A stretch of 64,000 nucleotides of DNA, from NCBI GenBank assembly GCA_035550375.1, contig DASZPH010000045.1, forward strand, positions 1 through 64,000. Reading direction: 5' to 3'. Under the pieces are notes generated by a model, which was given only the letters and a program-made list of their open reading frames with translations, was not told the origin of the DNA and ran no database searches. The position numbers and the translations under genes were made by a program. This document shows, piece after piece, positions 22,806 through 30,634 of the stretch; the stretch's first letter is position 1, and the number at the start of each line of letters is the position of its first letter. Source of the DNA: DASSFG01 sp035550375 (GTDB lineage Bacteria; Planctomycetota; Planctomycetia; Pirellulales; JAICIG01).

Positions 22806-24233
22806 ATGAATCACCGACTGCTTCTTTGGTTTGCGATTCCTTTCGTGCTGAGCCAATTCTGTTGGGCGGAGCGGCCGCAGGAAGGACCGCAGCAAAACGT
22901 CTCCTATTTCCGGCACGACGGGGGCACGGCTGACGGCAACCAGAAACTCCCTGACCGCCTCGATGAGACGACGCAAAAATGGCGGACGCCGCTGGCTTCC
23001 GGTCATTCGACCCCGTGCGTCTACGGCGACGCGATCTACCTCACCACCTTCGAAGACGGCCGGCTGGCGACGGTGGCCCTCGACCGCCGGACCGGCCAGA
23101 AGAGATGGACGCAAGCGGCGCCGGCTGCGCACATCGAAGCGTATCACGTCACCAGCAGTCCGGCCGCGGCCACGCCGGCCTGCGACGGCCAGCGGGTTTA
23201 CGTCTTTTTCGGCAGTTACGGTCTGTTGTGCTACGACCTGGAGGGGAACCTCCTCTGGTCGCGCGAGCTTGGCCCGTTTCAGGATGAGTTCGGGTCGGCC
23301 AGCTCGCCTATCCTGCTCGACAACAAGCTGATCATCAGCGCCGACCACGACGTCAACAGTTTCGTGATGGCCGTCGACCGTGCCACTGGCGAGACGCTCT
23401 GGAAGACCGAGCGGCCGGGCGCCACGCGCAGCTATTCCACGCCCGTGGTTGTCACGGTCAACGGCCGCCCAGAGATCGTCGTGGCGGGCGCCTTGCAGCT
23501 TGCCGCTTATGATGCCGACGACGGCGAAAAGCGATGGTGGGTGAACGGGTTGGCCCGCATCGTAAATCCTACGCCTGCCCAGGGGGGCGACCTGCTGTAC
23601 GTGGCCACCTGGTCGCCAGGAGGCGACACCGACGCGCGCGTGGCAATGGACGCCTGGCCCAAGGCCCTGGAGAAATGGGACACAGACAAGGACGGCGCGC
23701 TCACGCGCGAGGAAGTCAACGATCCTGAGGTGCTTGATCGGTTCTTCCGCATCGATCTCGATCAGAACAAGAAGCTCGACGAGACCGAATGGAAGAAATA
23801 CGCCCGCGTCTTCGAGCTGGCGCAGAACACCCTGGTCGCTCTGCGACCCGGCGGTTCCGGCGACATGACGGATCGGGCGGTGGCGTGGGAATACCACAAG
23901 GGCCTGCCTTACGTCCCCAGCCCCTTGCTTTATCGCGGCGTGCTGTACCTCGTGAAAAATGGAGGGATCCTCACCTGTCTGGATGCCGGCAGCGGCCGTA
24001 TGCTGAAGCAGCTTCGCTTGCCCTCAAACGAGAATTACTACGCTTCCCCCGTGGCGGGAGACGGAAAGGTTTACGTCGCGGGTGAGCCGGGCGTGGTGAC
24101 CGTGATTGACGGATCGGCCAAAGCTCCCCTGTCATCGCATGATTTTGGAGAGCGCACCATGGCCACGCCGGTCATCGCCGACGGCGAGATTTATCTGCGA
24201 ACCGAGAAAGCGCTTTACTGCTTTGCTCGATGA
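22806..24233 (+). CDS. Secreted PQQ-like beta-propeller with inserted EF-hands
   Basis: The 475-residue protein has a signal peptide (LLLWFAIPFVLSQFCWA) and repeated PQQ/BamB-like propeller blades: TVALDRRTGQKRW, YDLEGNLLWSRELG, AVDRATGETLWKT, AYDADDGEKRWW, then CLDAGSGRMLKQ and VIDGSAKAP near the end. Between blades, at about 285-335, two calcium-binding EF-hand loops are inserted (DTDKDGALTREE and DLDQNKKLDETE). Such propellers serve as scaffolds or dehydrogenase-like domains; no cofactor-ligating signature of quinoprotein dehydrogenases is evident, so an enzymatic role is not claimed. Calcium may stabilise or regulate the fold. It stands alone upstream of the sugar isomerase gene, separated by 92 bases. 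Confidence 0.88.
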   Translation: MNHRLLLWFAIPFVLSQFCWAERPQEGPQQNVSYFRHDGGTADGNQKLPDRLDETTQKWRTPLASGHSTPCVYGDAIYLTTFEDGRLATVALDRRTGQKRWTQAAPAAHIEAYHVTSSPAAATPACDGQRVYVFFGSYGLLCYDLEGNLLWSRELGPFQDEFGSASSPILLDNKLIISADHDVNSFVMAVDRATGETLWKTERPGATRSYSTPVVVTVNGRPEIVVAGALQLAAYDADDGEKRWWVNGLARIVNPTPAQGGDLLYVATWSPGGDTDARVAMDAWPKALEKWDTDKDGALTREEVNDPEVLDRFFRIDLDQNKKLDETEWKKYARVFELAQNTLVALRPGGSGDMTDRAVAWEYHKGLPYVPSPLLYRGVLYLVKNGGILTCLDAGSGRMLKQLRLPSNENYYASPVAGDGKVYVAGEPGVVTVIDGSAKAPLSSHDFGERTMATPVIADGEIYLRTEKALYCFAR

Positions 24234-24325
24234 TCGCTCCAGCACATGCCGCCGGCTTGTCCGGTAGAGCATGGGCGGGCAAGCGGCGAATGATACGAAG
24301 CTGGTGGCATCTTCAGGAGGACGCG

Positions 24326-25321
24326 ATGCGCAGCGTAACTTTGTTCACCGGCCAGTGGGCCGATTTGAAACTGGAAGACCTGGCGCGCAAGGCGCGCGAG
24401 TTCGGCTACCAGGGCCTCGAGCTGGCTTGCTGGGGCGACCACTTCGACGTCGACAAGGCGCTCGCAGACGACGGTTACTGTGCCAACCGGCGCGACGTGC
24501 TTGAGCGGCATGACCTGCAGGTTCACGCCATCAGCACCCATCTCGTCGGCCAGGCTGTGCTCGACAACATCGACGAGCGGCATAAATCTATTCTTCCGCC
24601 CCACGTCTGGGGCGACGGCAAACCGGCCGGCGTGAACCAGCGGGCGGCCGAAGAGCTGAAAAAGACGGCCCGCGCGGCGCAGAGGCTGGGCGTGGAGGTG
24701 GTGAACGGATTCACGGGCTCGAGCATCTGGCACCTGCTCTATTCGTTTCCCCCCGTGCCGCAGGCCATGATCGACCGCGGCTACGAACTCCTCGCCGAGC
24801 GGTTCAACCCGATCCTCGACGTATTTGAAGAGTGCGGCGTACGGTTCGCCTTGGAAGTTCACCCCACGGAGATCGCCTTCGACCTCTACAGCGCCGAGCG
24901 CGCGTTAGCGGCGCTCGACCATCGGCAGGAATTCGGCTTCAACTTCGATCCCAGCCACCTGCTCTGGCAGGGGGTCGATCCGGTCGAATTCCTGCGTGCC
25001 TTTCCCGACCGGATCTACCACGTGCACATCAAAGACGCCGTCGTCACGCTCAACGGCCGCAGCGGCATCTTGGCCAGCCACCTGAATTTCGGCGATCCGC
25101 GGCGCGGTTGGGATTTTCGTTCGCCCGGCCGCGGCGGGGTCAACTTTGAAGAGATCGTCCGGGCGCTCAACGTCATCGGCTACGGCGGTCCCCTTTCGGT
25201 CGAGTGGGAGGACGTGGGCATGGACCGCGACGTGGGGGCCAAGGAAGCGTGCGAGTTCGTCAAACGGCTCGACTTCCGCCCCAGCGGCGTCGCTTTCGAC
25301 GCGGCCTTCGCGAGGAAATAG
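24326..25321 (+). CDS. Sugar phosphate isomerase/epimerase (xylose isomerase-like TIM barrel)
   Basis: ATG at 24326 has AGGAGG 5-10 bases upstream and is preferred over the longer frame, giving 331 residues. The protein has the AP-endonuclease-2/xylose-isomerase-like barrel: KAREFGYQGLELACWG near the start, VHAISTHLVGQAV, ALEVHPTE (metal Glu), FNFDPSHLLWQGVD, YHVHIKDA and SVEWEDVGMD near the end, which give the usual Glu/Asp/His metal site. Family members interconvert or oxidise sugars and inositols in the cytoplasm; the substrate is not identifiable from the motifs. No signal peptide. A GC hairpin (25364-25382) lies 43 bases after the stop. Confidence 0.92.
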   Translation: MRSVTLFTGQWADLKLEDLARKAREFGYQGLELACWGDHFDVDKALADDGYCANRRDVLERHDLQVHAISTHLVGQAVLDNIDERHKSILPPHVWGDGKPAGVNQRAAEELKKTARAAQRLGVEVVNGFTGSSIWHLLYSFPPVPQAMIDRGYELLAERFNPILDVFEECGVRFALEVHPTEIAFDLYSAERALAALDHRQEFGFNFDPSHLLWQGVDPVEFLRAFPDRIYHVHIKDAVVTLNGRSGILASHLNFGDPRRGWDFRSPGRGGVNFEEIVRALNVIGYGGPLSVEWEDVGMDRDVGAKEACEFVKRLDFRPSGVAFDAAFARK

Positions 25322-25363
25322 AAGTCGGAACGCACCGCGGCCGCCGTCCGGCCAGTTCCTCAG

Positions 25364-25382
25364 CGGCGGCATCTTGCCGCCG
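25364..25382. repeat. GC hairpin after the sugar isomerase gene
   Basis: CGGCGGCA, the loop TCT and TGCCGCCG form an 8-base-pair hairpin downstream of the stop. No T tract follows, so a terminator role is possible but unproven; similar GGCGGCA palindromes are scattered in planctomycete intergenic DNA. Confidence 0.5.
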
Positions 25383-25430
25383 TTGCCCGCACGGCATCCC
25401 ACCGAGGTCGCCGCCAACGAAGTCGGGGTA

Positions 25431-25470
25431 GACATTGGCAGACTTTGGCAGAGATTGGCAGAGTTTGGCA
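25431..25470 (+). repeat. Four tandem 10-base repeats
   Basis: Four consecutive 10-base units read GACATTGGCA, GACTTTGGCA, GAGATTGGCA and GAGTTTGGCA. The shared TTGGCA is placed once per helical turn. The surrounding gap holds no gene; the array could be a protein-binding array or a simple repeat. Confidence 0.7.
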
Positions 25471-25570
25471 GGACGATGAACCGATCTGGCGGTGGCATGT
25501 CGGCCATGAGTGCAGCCCGTCAGACGGTTCGTTATCATCTTCGCCACCCGGCCGTAAAGGCGGGCTAGGT

Positions 25571-25699
25571 CGCACTGCGCACCAGCGCACACCAACCCGA
25601 AGCGTCAGCGAGGGTAAGTCGGTCCCTCGCCCTCGCTGACGCTTCGGGTTAGTGCAAGGCCCGCTGTCGCGCAACTCCGGGAGCGTGGTGCGCAGTGCG
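25571..25699. repeat. Outer inverted repeat enclosing a REP-like palindrome
   Basis: CGCACTGCGCACCA at 25571-25584 is repeated exactly in inverted orientation at 25686-25699. The arms enclose the palindrome at 25594-25650. A direct repeat, CGGGCTAGGT, lies at 25561-25570 and again at 25698-25707, bordering or overlapping the arms. The layout resembles a small non-coding mobile unit with a target duplication, but no transposase is present. Confidence 0.5.
25594..25650. repeat. REP-like long palindrome, copy 1
   Basis: A perfect 21-base inverted repeat (arms 25594-25614 and 25630-25650, loop 15) has the core CGAAGCGTCAGCGAGGG. A related palindrome lies about 200 bases downstream. The core sequence type recurs in planctomycete intergenic regions as I recall, which would make it a dispersed REP-like element. 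Confidence 0.7.
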
Positions 25700-25799
25700 G
25701 GCTAGGTTGCCGCGGGCAGCCGCGTTCGCCAGAACGCGGGGGGCGAGGCGCGGCTTATTCACCGGCCCCGTAGGCTTGCGCGCAGAGTGCGCCGACACT

Positions 25800-25857
25800 A
25801 AGCGCGAAGCGTGAGCGAGGGTCACGACGCAACTTCCCTCGTTCACGCTTCGCGCTT
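25800..25857. repeat. REP-like long palindrome, copy 2
   Basis: Arms of 22 bases at 25800-25821 and 25836-25857 pair with one mismatch around a 14-base loop. The core GCGAAGCGTGAGCGAGGG matches copy 1 except for a few positions, so both belong to one family. The element sits just after the end of the minus-strand helix-turn-helix gene. Confidence 0.7.
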
Positions 25858-25910
25858 GGTGTGGGCCGGTGAGTAACCCGGGCTTGCCGCCTCTCAACCT
25901 TCGCCGGCTT

Positions 25911-26708
25911 TCAGGGCGATTCCTCGCCGTACCACCCGTTGTTGTCGATGATGACGGGCGTTTGGTTCCAGCGGGGCTCTTCGTCGGCCTTCTCTTCCAA
26001 GCGAGTCAGACGCTCGTCCAGTTCGGTCGACTCCCGCAACCGCGGCCCCAACTCCAAGACGGCCTTCGCGGCCCTGCGGGCCACCGTCGGTTGGTCGCTT
26101 GCCATCAGCCGCTCCAAGATGCCCGTGGCCTTGCACGCGAGACCGGCCAGCCGGCCCAGGGCGGAATCGAACAGCCGGCCGCGGGCCCGACTCACGGCGC
26201 GTCGAAAGTCGGCGTCCGCCAGCCGGCCGTGGGCGGTTCGTTCCTCAATGCCGGCTTGCTCGGCGGCCTCCCGCACGGTGGCGCCGGCCGCCAACGCCAG
26301 AACCAGTTCGTCGTCGCCCGCGGGCGTTTGCATCCCGTCGATCTCTTCGTCATTCTCGTCTTCCAGGCGGCTGATCCGCTCTTCGATGTCAGCCGCCTCA
26401 CGCAACCGTGGCCCCAACTCCAGCACGGCTTTCGCGGCCCCCAGGGCCTCGGACGGCCTGTCGCTTTCCATCAGCCGCTCCAACGTCTCCGCCGCCCTGC
26501 TGGCGAGCCCGGCCAGCCGGCCCCGCGCCGCATCGAACAGCCGGTCGCGGGCCTCGCTGACGGCCTGGCGAAAGTCGGCGTCCGCCAGCCGGCGGTAGAC
26601 GGTTCGTTCCCCGACGCCGGCTCGCTCGGCGGCCTCCCGCACCGTCGCGCCGGCCGCCAACGCCAGAATCAGTCCCTCGTCGCTCGCAAGCGTTCCATTC
26701 GATCCCAT
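25911..26708 (-). CDS. Helix-turn-helix protein with internal tandem duplication
   Basis: ATG at 26708 is preceded by AGGAGG with a 6-base gap, so the longer frame is rejected; the product has 265 residues. It consists of two copies of a module of about 105 residues (about 9-117 and 131-240, offset 122) joined by an acidic linker. Each module starts with a helix-turn-helix of the phage/transposase type (LALAAGATVREAAERAGVGE, then RTVYRRLADADF), followed by a helix with RDRLFDAARGRLAGLA, LERLMESD and KAVLELGPRLRE, and ends in a coiled coil. The helix-turn-helix suggests DNA binding, perhaps to a repeated or palindromic site; no catalytic motif is present. A 40-base piece of the module is repeated upstream at 26986-27025. 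Confidence 0.8.
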   Translation of the reverse strand: MGSNGTLASDEGLILALAAGATVREAAERAGVGERTVYRRLADADFRQAVSEARDRLFDAARGRLAGLASRAAETLERLMESDRPSEALGAAKAVLELGPRLREAADIEERISRLEDENDEEIDGMQTPAGDDELVLALAAGATVREAAEQAGIEERTAHGRLADADFRRAVSRARGRLFDSALGRLAGLACKATGILERLMASDQPTVARRAAKAVLELGPRLRESTELDERLTRLEEKADEEPRWNQTPVIIDNNGWYGEESP

Positions 26709-26956
26709 GCTCGGCCTCCTATCTCGTGACCTTGTCCGACGGTCCTTTGCATACCTGAAGAAGTTTTCCAGGCAAGCCATATTTTGCTCTCGGGTGGCCC
26801 GCCCTGAGGTCTTCCGAAGGGCGTGGATGGAGCGTCGATAACTCAACGCCTTCTTGTGCCGACCGAGATCGAACGGCCAGATTCGCGGAATGCCAGCACC
26901 ACGGCGATGCTTGCACGGGCTTGACGGAGTTGGTGGGCAACCCGCCCTCACCCTAA

Positions 26957-26977
26957 CCCTCTCCCGGCGGGAGAGGG
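26957..26977. repeat. CCCTCTCCC/GGGAGAGGG palindrome
   Basis: Arms of 9 bases, CCCTCTCCC and GGGAGAGGG, flank GGC, within a CCCTCACCCTAACCC context. This sequence type is widespread as a dispersed intergenic element, and its frame translation TLTLSRRERE is a familiar false gene call. It lies in the gap between two minus-strand genes. Confidence 0.6.
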
Positions 26978-26985
26978 AACGGCGG

Positions 26986-27025
26986 GTGGCCCCAACTCCA
27001 GCACGGCTTTCGCCGCCCCCAGGGC
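26986..27025 (-). pseudogene. Duplicated fragment of the helix-turn-helix gene
   Basis: This 40-base stretch matches 26408-26447, inside the first module of the helix-turn-helix gene, with a single difference. It encodes part of the AAKAVLELGP segment but has no surrounding module, so it is an isolated remnant, perhaps left by unequal exchange during the module duplication. Confidence 0.6.
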
Positions 27026-27158
27026 GGCTGTCGCGTTGCAATCCGGTAACTGAGCTTGCGCCTCCGGCAATTCCGGCTCAAGTCAATGGATCTGACTCAT
27101 TCCTCCAACGCGCCCCGGCGAAGAGCGGACGGGCAGAATTGAACCGGCCCTGTCGGGC

Positions 27159-28205
27159 TCAGATCAGCGATCCAGGAGCCAGGTAGTCGTCCCAGCGCAA
27201 GATCTCGCGGCCGAAGTGGTTGAGGATCACCTTTTCGGCGGCCCCCGACGGCGAGGACTCGATCCGCCGGCTGAGCACGCGGGCGAACGTGATGGGGTTG
27301 GCCCGCGCCTTGATGAAGAACTCCAACACGCCGTTGACCCACCCCTGCGACTCGGTCGCCGCCTCCTGCGGCCGGCCCGTGAGCTGCGTCGGATCCTTCA
27401 GCCCCAGAACCTTCTTGGCCGCGACGCCGGCCCCTTTTTCGGCGGCTGACTTGGCGACACTGAACCCCGCGTCGGCCGCGTGTCCCGCGATCGCACCTCC
27501 CGCGGCCGCTGCCCCGGTGGCAACGGCGATGTAGGGGGCCAGCAACGGGAAGGCGAACAGCTTGCCCACGAAGACCACGAATTCTACGTCCGCCTGCTCG
27601 ATCTTTGCCGAGCAGAAGAGGAGCAGGTCCTGGCAGAAATCGGCGGCGAAGTTTTTCTCCCGCACAATGTACTTCTGCATCTGGCCGTTGAGGTACTCGG
27701 CCATCCCCTTCCATTGCAGGTCGTTCAGCAGCTTGTTGTCGAACAACGCGTGCATGAGCTGTCCGCTATTGCTCGTCTCGGCCTTCATCATCGCGCGGAA
27801 GCTCGGCCCCGTCGCCAGTTCTCCGATGGCTTTGGCAACTGCTTTCGATTCCGCGTCGACCTTGGCTTGATGCTGGAGGATGATCTTCGTCTGTGCCCGC
27901 TTCTTGATGAGTTGCTTCTCGTGCGCCGCGGGCTCGGCGGCCACCGCCGCCGCGCGCGGCTGGGACTGCAAGGCGTTGATCTGGTGCTTCTGGCAGTAGC
28001 TTTGCATCGGGCCGGCCACGACGTTGATGCAAGCCGGCGCCCCGCAGGTGTGCATCGAGCAGTAGCAACTGCGCTTCCCGCCCCCATTGAGCCGGCGTGA
28101 CTTGCAGTTCCAGGCGGAAAACATCAGGCAGAGGGGGTTGTCCTTCGAGAGAGTTCGCAGCGGAGCTGGAGCGACTTTGTTCGAGCTGCCGAAGGGCCAG
28201 GGCAT
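27159..28205 (-). CDS. Cys-rich hypothetical protein with hydrophobic Ala/Gly segment
   Basis: ATG at 28205 follows GGGAG by seven bases; the longer frame adds a Cys-rich but unsupported extension. The 348-residue protein has no signal peptide. Residues 26-74 hold seven Cys and two His (C26, C34, C47, C49, C54, C59, C71, H52, H74), suggesting one or two structural metal sites. A helical, charged middle (about 85-200) leads into a hydrophobic stretch (about 207-241, LFAFPLLAPYIAVATGAAAA) that could insert in a membrane, then a Lys/Ala-rich region and a C-terminal domain ending DDYLAPGSLI. I recognise no family. A colicin- or toxin-like pore segment is one reading and a membrane-bound metal protein another; neither is supported further. 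It lies in the repeat-rich part of the window, beside the helix-turn-helix gene. Confidence 0.7.
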   Translation of the reverse strand: MPWPFGSSNKVAPAPLRTLSKDNPLCLMFSAWNCKSRRLNGGGKRSCYCSMHTCGAPACINVVAGPMQSYCQKHQINALQSQPRAAAVAAEPAAHEKQLIKKRAQTKIILQHQAKVDAESKAVAKAIGELATGPSFRAMMKAETSNSGQLMHALFDNKLLNDLQWKGMAEYLNGQMQKYIVREKNFAADFCQDLLLFCSAKIEQADVEFVVFVGKLFAFPLLAPYIAVATGAAAAGGAIAGHAADAGFSVAKSAAEKGAGVAAKKVLGLKDPTQLTGRPQEAATESQGWVNGVLEFFIKARANPITFARVLSRRIESSPSGAAEKVILNHFGREILRWDDYLAPGSLI

Positions 28206-28546
28206 GAATGATCTCCCGTGAAAGGTGGCGGTTTCGCCGGTCGCCGCGAGGTGCGGCCGTGCTGGTGTGCACCCACAGACAAATAAAGGACGAATCCACG
28301 AGCAAAGCAAACCAAGGGGCAACGAACGAGACCGACAAACCAAACACGAGGCAGATAAGCCGTACAAAGCAAACGAACGGAAGGTTGCCCAGTCCGAATC
28401 TGTGTGCGATCGCTTTCTTGTTGAGCGGAGCGTAAGGGCGGCATCGGCATGGTAATGACCGCCCGCGCGAGTAAACTGAAGGGCACTCGCTGACTTTATT
28501 TGACCGACCTACACAATTCACACGCCGTCCCCTGGATGGTCCGCCA
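28206..28546. other. Divergent intergenic region, no gene seen
   Basis: This 341-base gap lies between the divergent Cys-rich and EF-hand genes. It is less GC-rich than the surroundings (for example around 28280-28400), as expected for promoter DNA. The short open frames in it lack ribosome sites and family resemblance. No operator or RNA is recognised. Confidence 0.5.
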
Positions 28547-30568
28547 ATGCGAGCTTTTCGATCGGTAAGTTGCGGTTTGGCCGTTGCCGTCTTTCTGCTC
28601 GATGTTGCACCGCGATCGACTCGCACCGTAGGTGCTGCCGAGCAAACGGACAAAGATGTCTCCGTCTCCTTCCGAACCGTCGACGAAGATGGCGATGGGG
28701 CGATCAGCGAAACCGAACTGGCCCGGCAGACCGGCAGGCCCCCCGCCGAAGTGAAGCGGGACTTCAAGCTTTTCGACCGTGACGGCGACGGCCGGCTGGA
28801 CGAAGCGGAATTCGCGACGTTGCCCAGCTTGTTTTCCCGCGACCGCCGGGGCCGGTTGCCCGATCCATTCTTGCGGCTCGTCGACCGCTACGTTGTGCTG
28901 GTCGACAGCCACTGGGACGAATGGGACGCGGACGAGAGCGGCGAACTAACTCCCGACGAGTTTGACCAGGGACTGGCCGAAGCCTTGGAACTGCCCGCTC
29001 GACCGGCGGGACCTGGCGGGCAGTTCGTCCAGGGAGGCCCGGGCGTAAATCTCCGACCGCCGCAGGCCCATCAACGGATCGCGTCTGACTTCAACCACGA
29101 CGGCGTCGTGACTCACGATGAAGCACGCGCCTCGCTCGAGTTGCTGCTGGGAGTGCGGCTGCCCGACGGTCAGTCCTTGCGGTCTGGAGGTGGAAGCGTC
29201 CTCAACCTGAGCCATTTTCGGGCAATCGATCGAAACCGGAACAACACGCTCGACCGCGTCGAGTTCCAAAACCTCGGCGTCCCAGGCATCGATCCGGCGG
29301 AATTGTTTGCCCGCGCCGACGTCGATCACGACGGGCAGGTCTCGCTCGAAGAATGGTGGTGGCAGATCCCCTTCGGCGGCATGGACCCGATCAACGAGTT
29401 TCGCGGGCTCGACGCCGACCTCGACGGGCTGGTCGACAGCGACGAATTGCGCAAGGTGCCGGCGTACAAGCTGAGAGTGGCCGAGCACACGCTTCCGGGT
29501 TTCGACCTCGACGGCGACGGCAAGCTGTCGTTAGCCGAGTACCGTTTCTCCCCGCTGGCCAACCCGCTCGTCGATTGGTATCGCGAGATCGCCGACGACG
29601 ACGGCAGGCTTACTTTCGAGCAGTTCGCCAGCCTGGCGGGGGAGTTCGCTTTGTTGGGCTGGCGTTATTTTGAGCGGTTCGACGTCAACGCCGACGGGGT
29701 GCTTGACCGCGGGGAATTTTACTTCCGCGTGCGAACGCCGGAAGCCCTGTATGCCCTCAACGCCGATGGGACGGGCTGGACCAGGTTGTTTCAAATGGCG
29801 GGCTACCCCGTCATCGGGTCGCCGACGGTCTCGCCCGACGGCAAGACCATCGCGTTCGACGGTTGGCAAGTGCACGCGAACCCCAACGGCCCCAACGACG
29901 TGATCGGGATGCCCGCGGTCTTCGCGGTCGACATCGACGGGGCGAACCCGCGAGAGATATGCCAGGGGCAAATGCCGTCCTGGTCGGCCAACGGAAAGCT
30001 GTTCGCCTGCTCGCGCCGGGAGGGCGGATACGGCAGCGCGATCATGACCCTCGACGGGCAAGAGCGGCAACGCATCGGCAACGGCGGCTGGTCGGCCCAG
30101 TGGTCCCCCGACGGCAAGCAGATCGCCTATTACGAAGGGAACAAATTGCTGGTGTACGACGTCCAGACGCGTCAGTCTCGCGACGTCCTGGGCGCGGCGC
30201 ATGCCTATCAGCAGATATTCTGGAACATGTGCTGGTCGCCTGACAGCAAGCAGATCTGCTTCAAGGGGATCAGCATGCAGGGGAGAGAGGAGTTGGTTCT
30301 GGTCGATGCCGCCGGCGCCGAACGGGGAATCAGGGTGCGCTACAGCGCGGGGCCTTTTTCGTCGAAGTGCGCCTGGCACCCGAAGGAGAGTCGGATTGTC
30401 TTTGCCAGACCCGACCCGGAGCGGCGCGTGATGCAGTTGTTCCAACTCGACCCGCAAACCAACGACCCGCCGGCATGGGTGACCGGCCAGGACCCGGCCA
30501 CCCACAACGAAGATCCCTGCTGGACTCCAGATGGCAAACGGCTGATCGTAGTGAACGGCATCTACTGA
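28547..30568 (+). CDS. Secreted multi-EF-hand protein with C-terminal TolB-like propeller
   Basis: The 673-residue protein has a signal peptide (about 1-30) and then about ten EF-hand loops to residue 400, nine with the canonical acidic pattern (DEDGDGAISETE, DRDGDGRLDEAE, DADESGELTPDE, DFNHDGVVTHDE, DVDHDGQVSLEE, DLDGDGKLSLAE and others) and one degenerate. The last third (about 405-673) is a PD40/TolB-type beta propeller: SPTVSPDGKTIAFDGW, WSPDGKQIAYY, WSPDSKQICFKG and WTPDGKRLIVV. The protein is therefore a calcium-dependent extracytoplasmic scaffold or sensor; partners are unknown. EF-hand plus propeller fusions also appear in the gene at 22806, suggesting shared use of calcium. It is transcribed alone. 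Confidence 0.88.
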   Translation: MRAFRSVSCGLAVAVFLLDVAPRSTRTVGAAEQTDKDVSVSFRTVDEDGDGAISETELARQTGRPPAEVKRDFKLFDRDGDGRLDEAEFATLPSLFSRDRRGRLPDPFLRLVDRYVVLVDSHWDEWDADESGELTPDEFDQGLAEALELPARPAGPGGQFVQGGPGVNLRPPQAHQRIASDFNHDGVVTHDEARASLELLLGVRLPDGQSLRSGGGSVLNLSHFRAIDRNRNNTLDRVEFQNLGVPGIDPAELFARADVDHDGQVSLEEWWWQIPFGGMDPINEFRGLDADLDGLVDSDELRKVPAYKLRVAEHTLPGFDLDGDGKLSLAEYRFSPLANPLVDWYREIADDDGRLTFEQFASLAGEFALLGWRYFERFDVNADGVLDRGEFYFRVRTPEALYALNADGTGWTRLFQMAGYPVIGSPTVSPDGKTIAFDGWQVHANPNGPNDVIGMPAVFAVDIDGANPREICQGQMPSWSANGKLFACSRREGGYGSAIMTLDGQERQRIGNGGWSAQWSPDGKQIAYYEGNKLLVYDVQTRQSRDVLGAAHAYQQIFWNMCWSPDSKQICFKGISMQGREELVLVDAAGAERGIRVRYSAGPFSSKCAWHPKESRIVFARPDPERRVMQLFQLDPQTNDPPAWVTGQDPATHNEDPCWTPDGKRLIVVNGIY

Positions 30569-30583
30569 TCACTAGCCGCCTAT

Positions 30584-30612
30584 CGTCGCCTTTCGCGGAG
30601 CGAAGGACGACG
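30584..30612. repeat. Dispersed hairpin, CCTTTCGC family, copy 2
   Basis: CGTCGCCTTTCGC, the loop GGA and GCGAAGGACGACG form a 13-base stem with two non-Watson-Crick positions that can pair as G-U. It lies between two convergent genes, where it could serve both as a bidirectional transcription stop, although no T run follows. It is related to the copy at 6059. Confidence 0.6.
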
Positions 30613-30634
30613 TCGGCATCGTTTCAGACAAAGT

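Noticed and set aside
26929..27000. Frame reading ALTLTLSRRERE as a peptide
   Set aside because: A familiar false call produced by the dispersed CCCTCTCCC palindrome.
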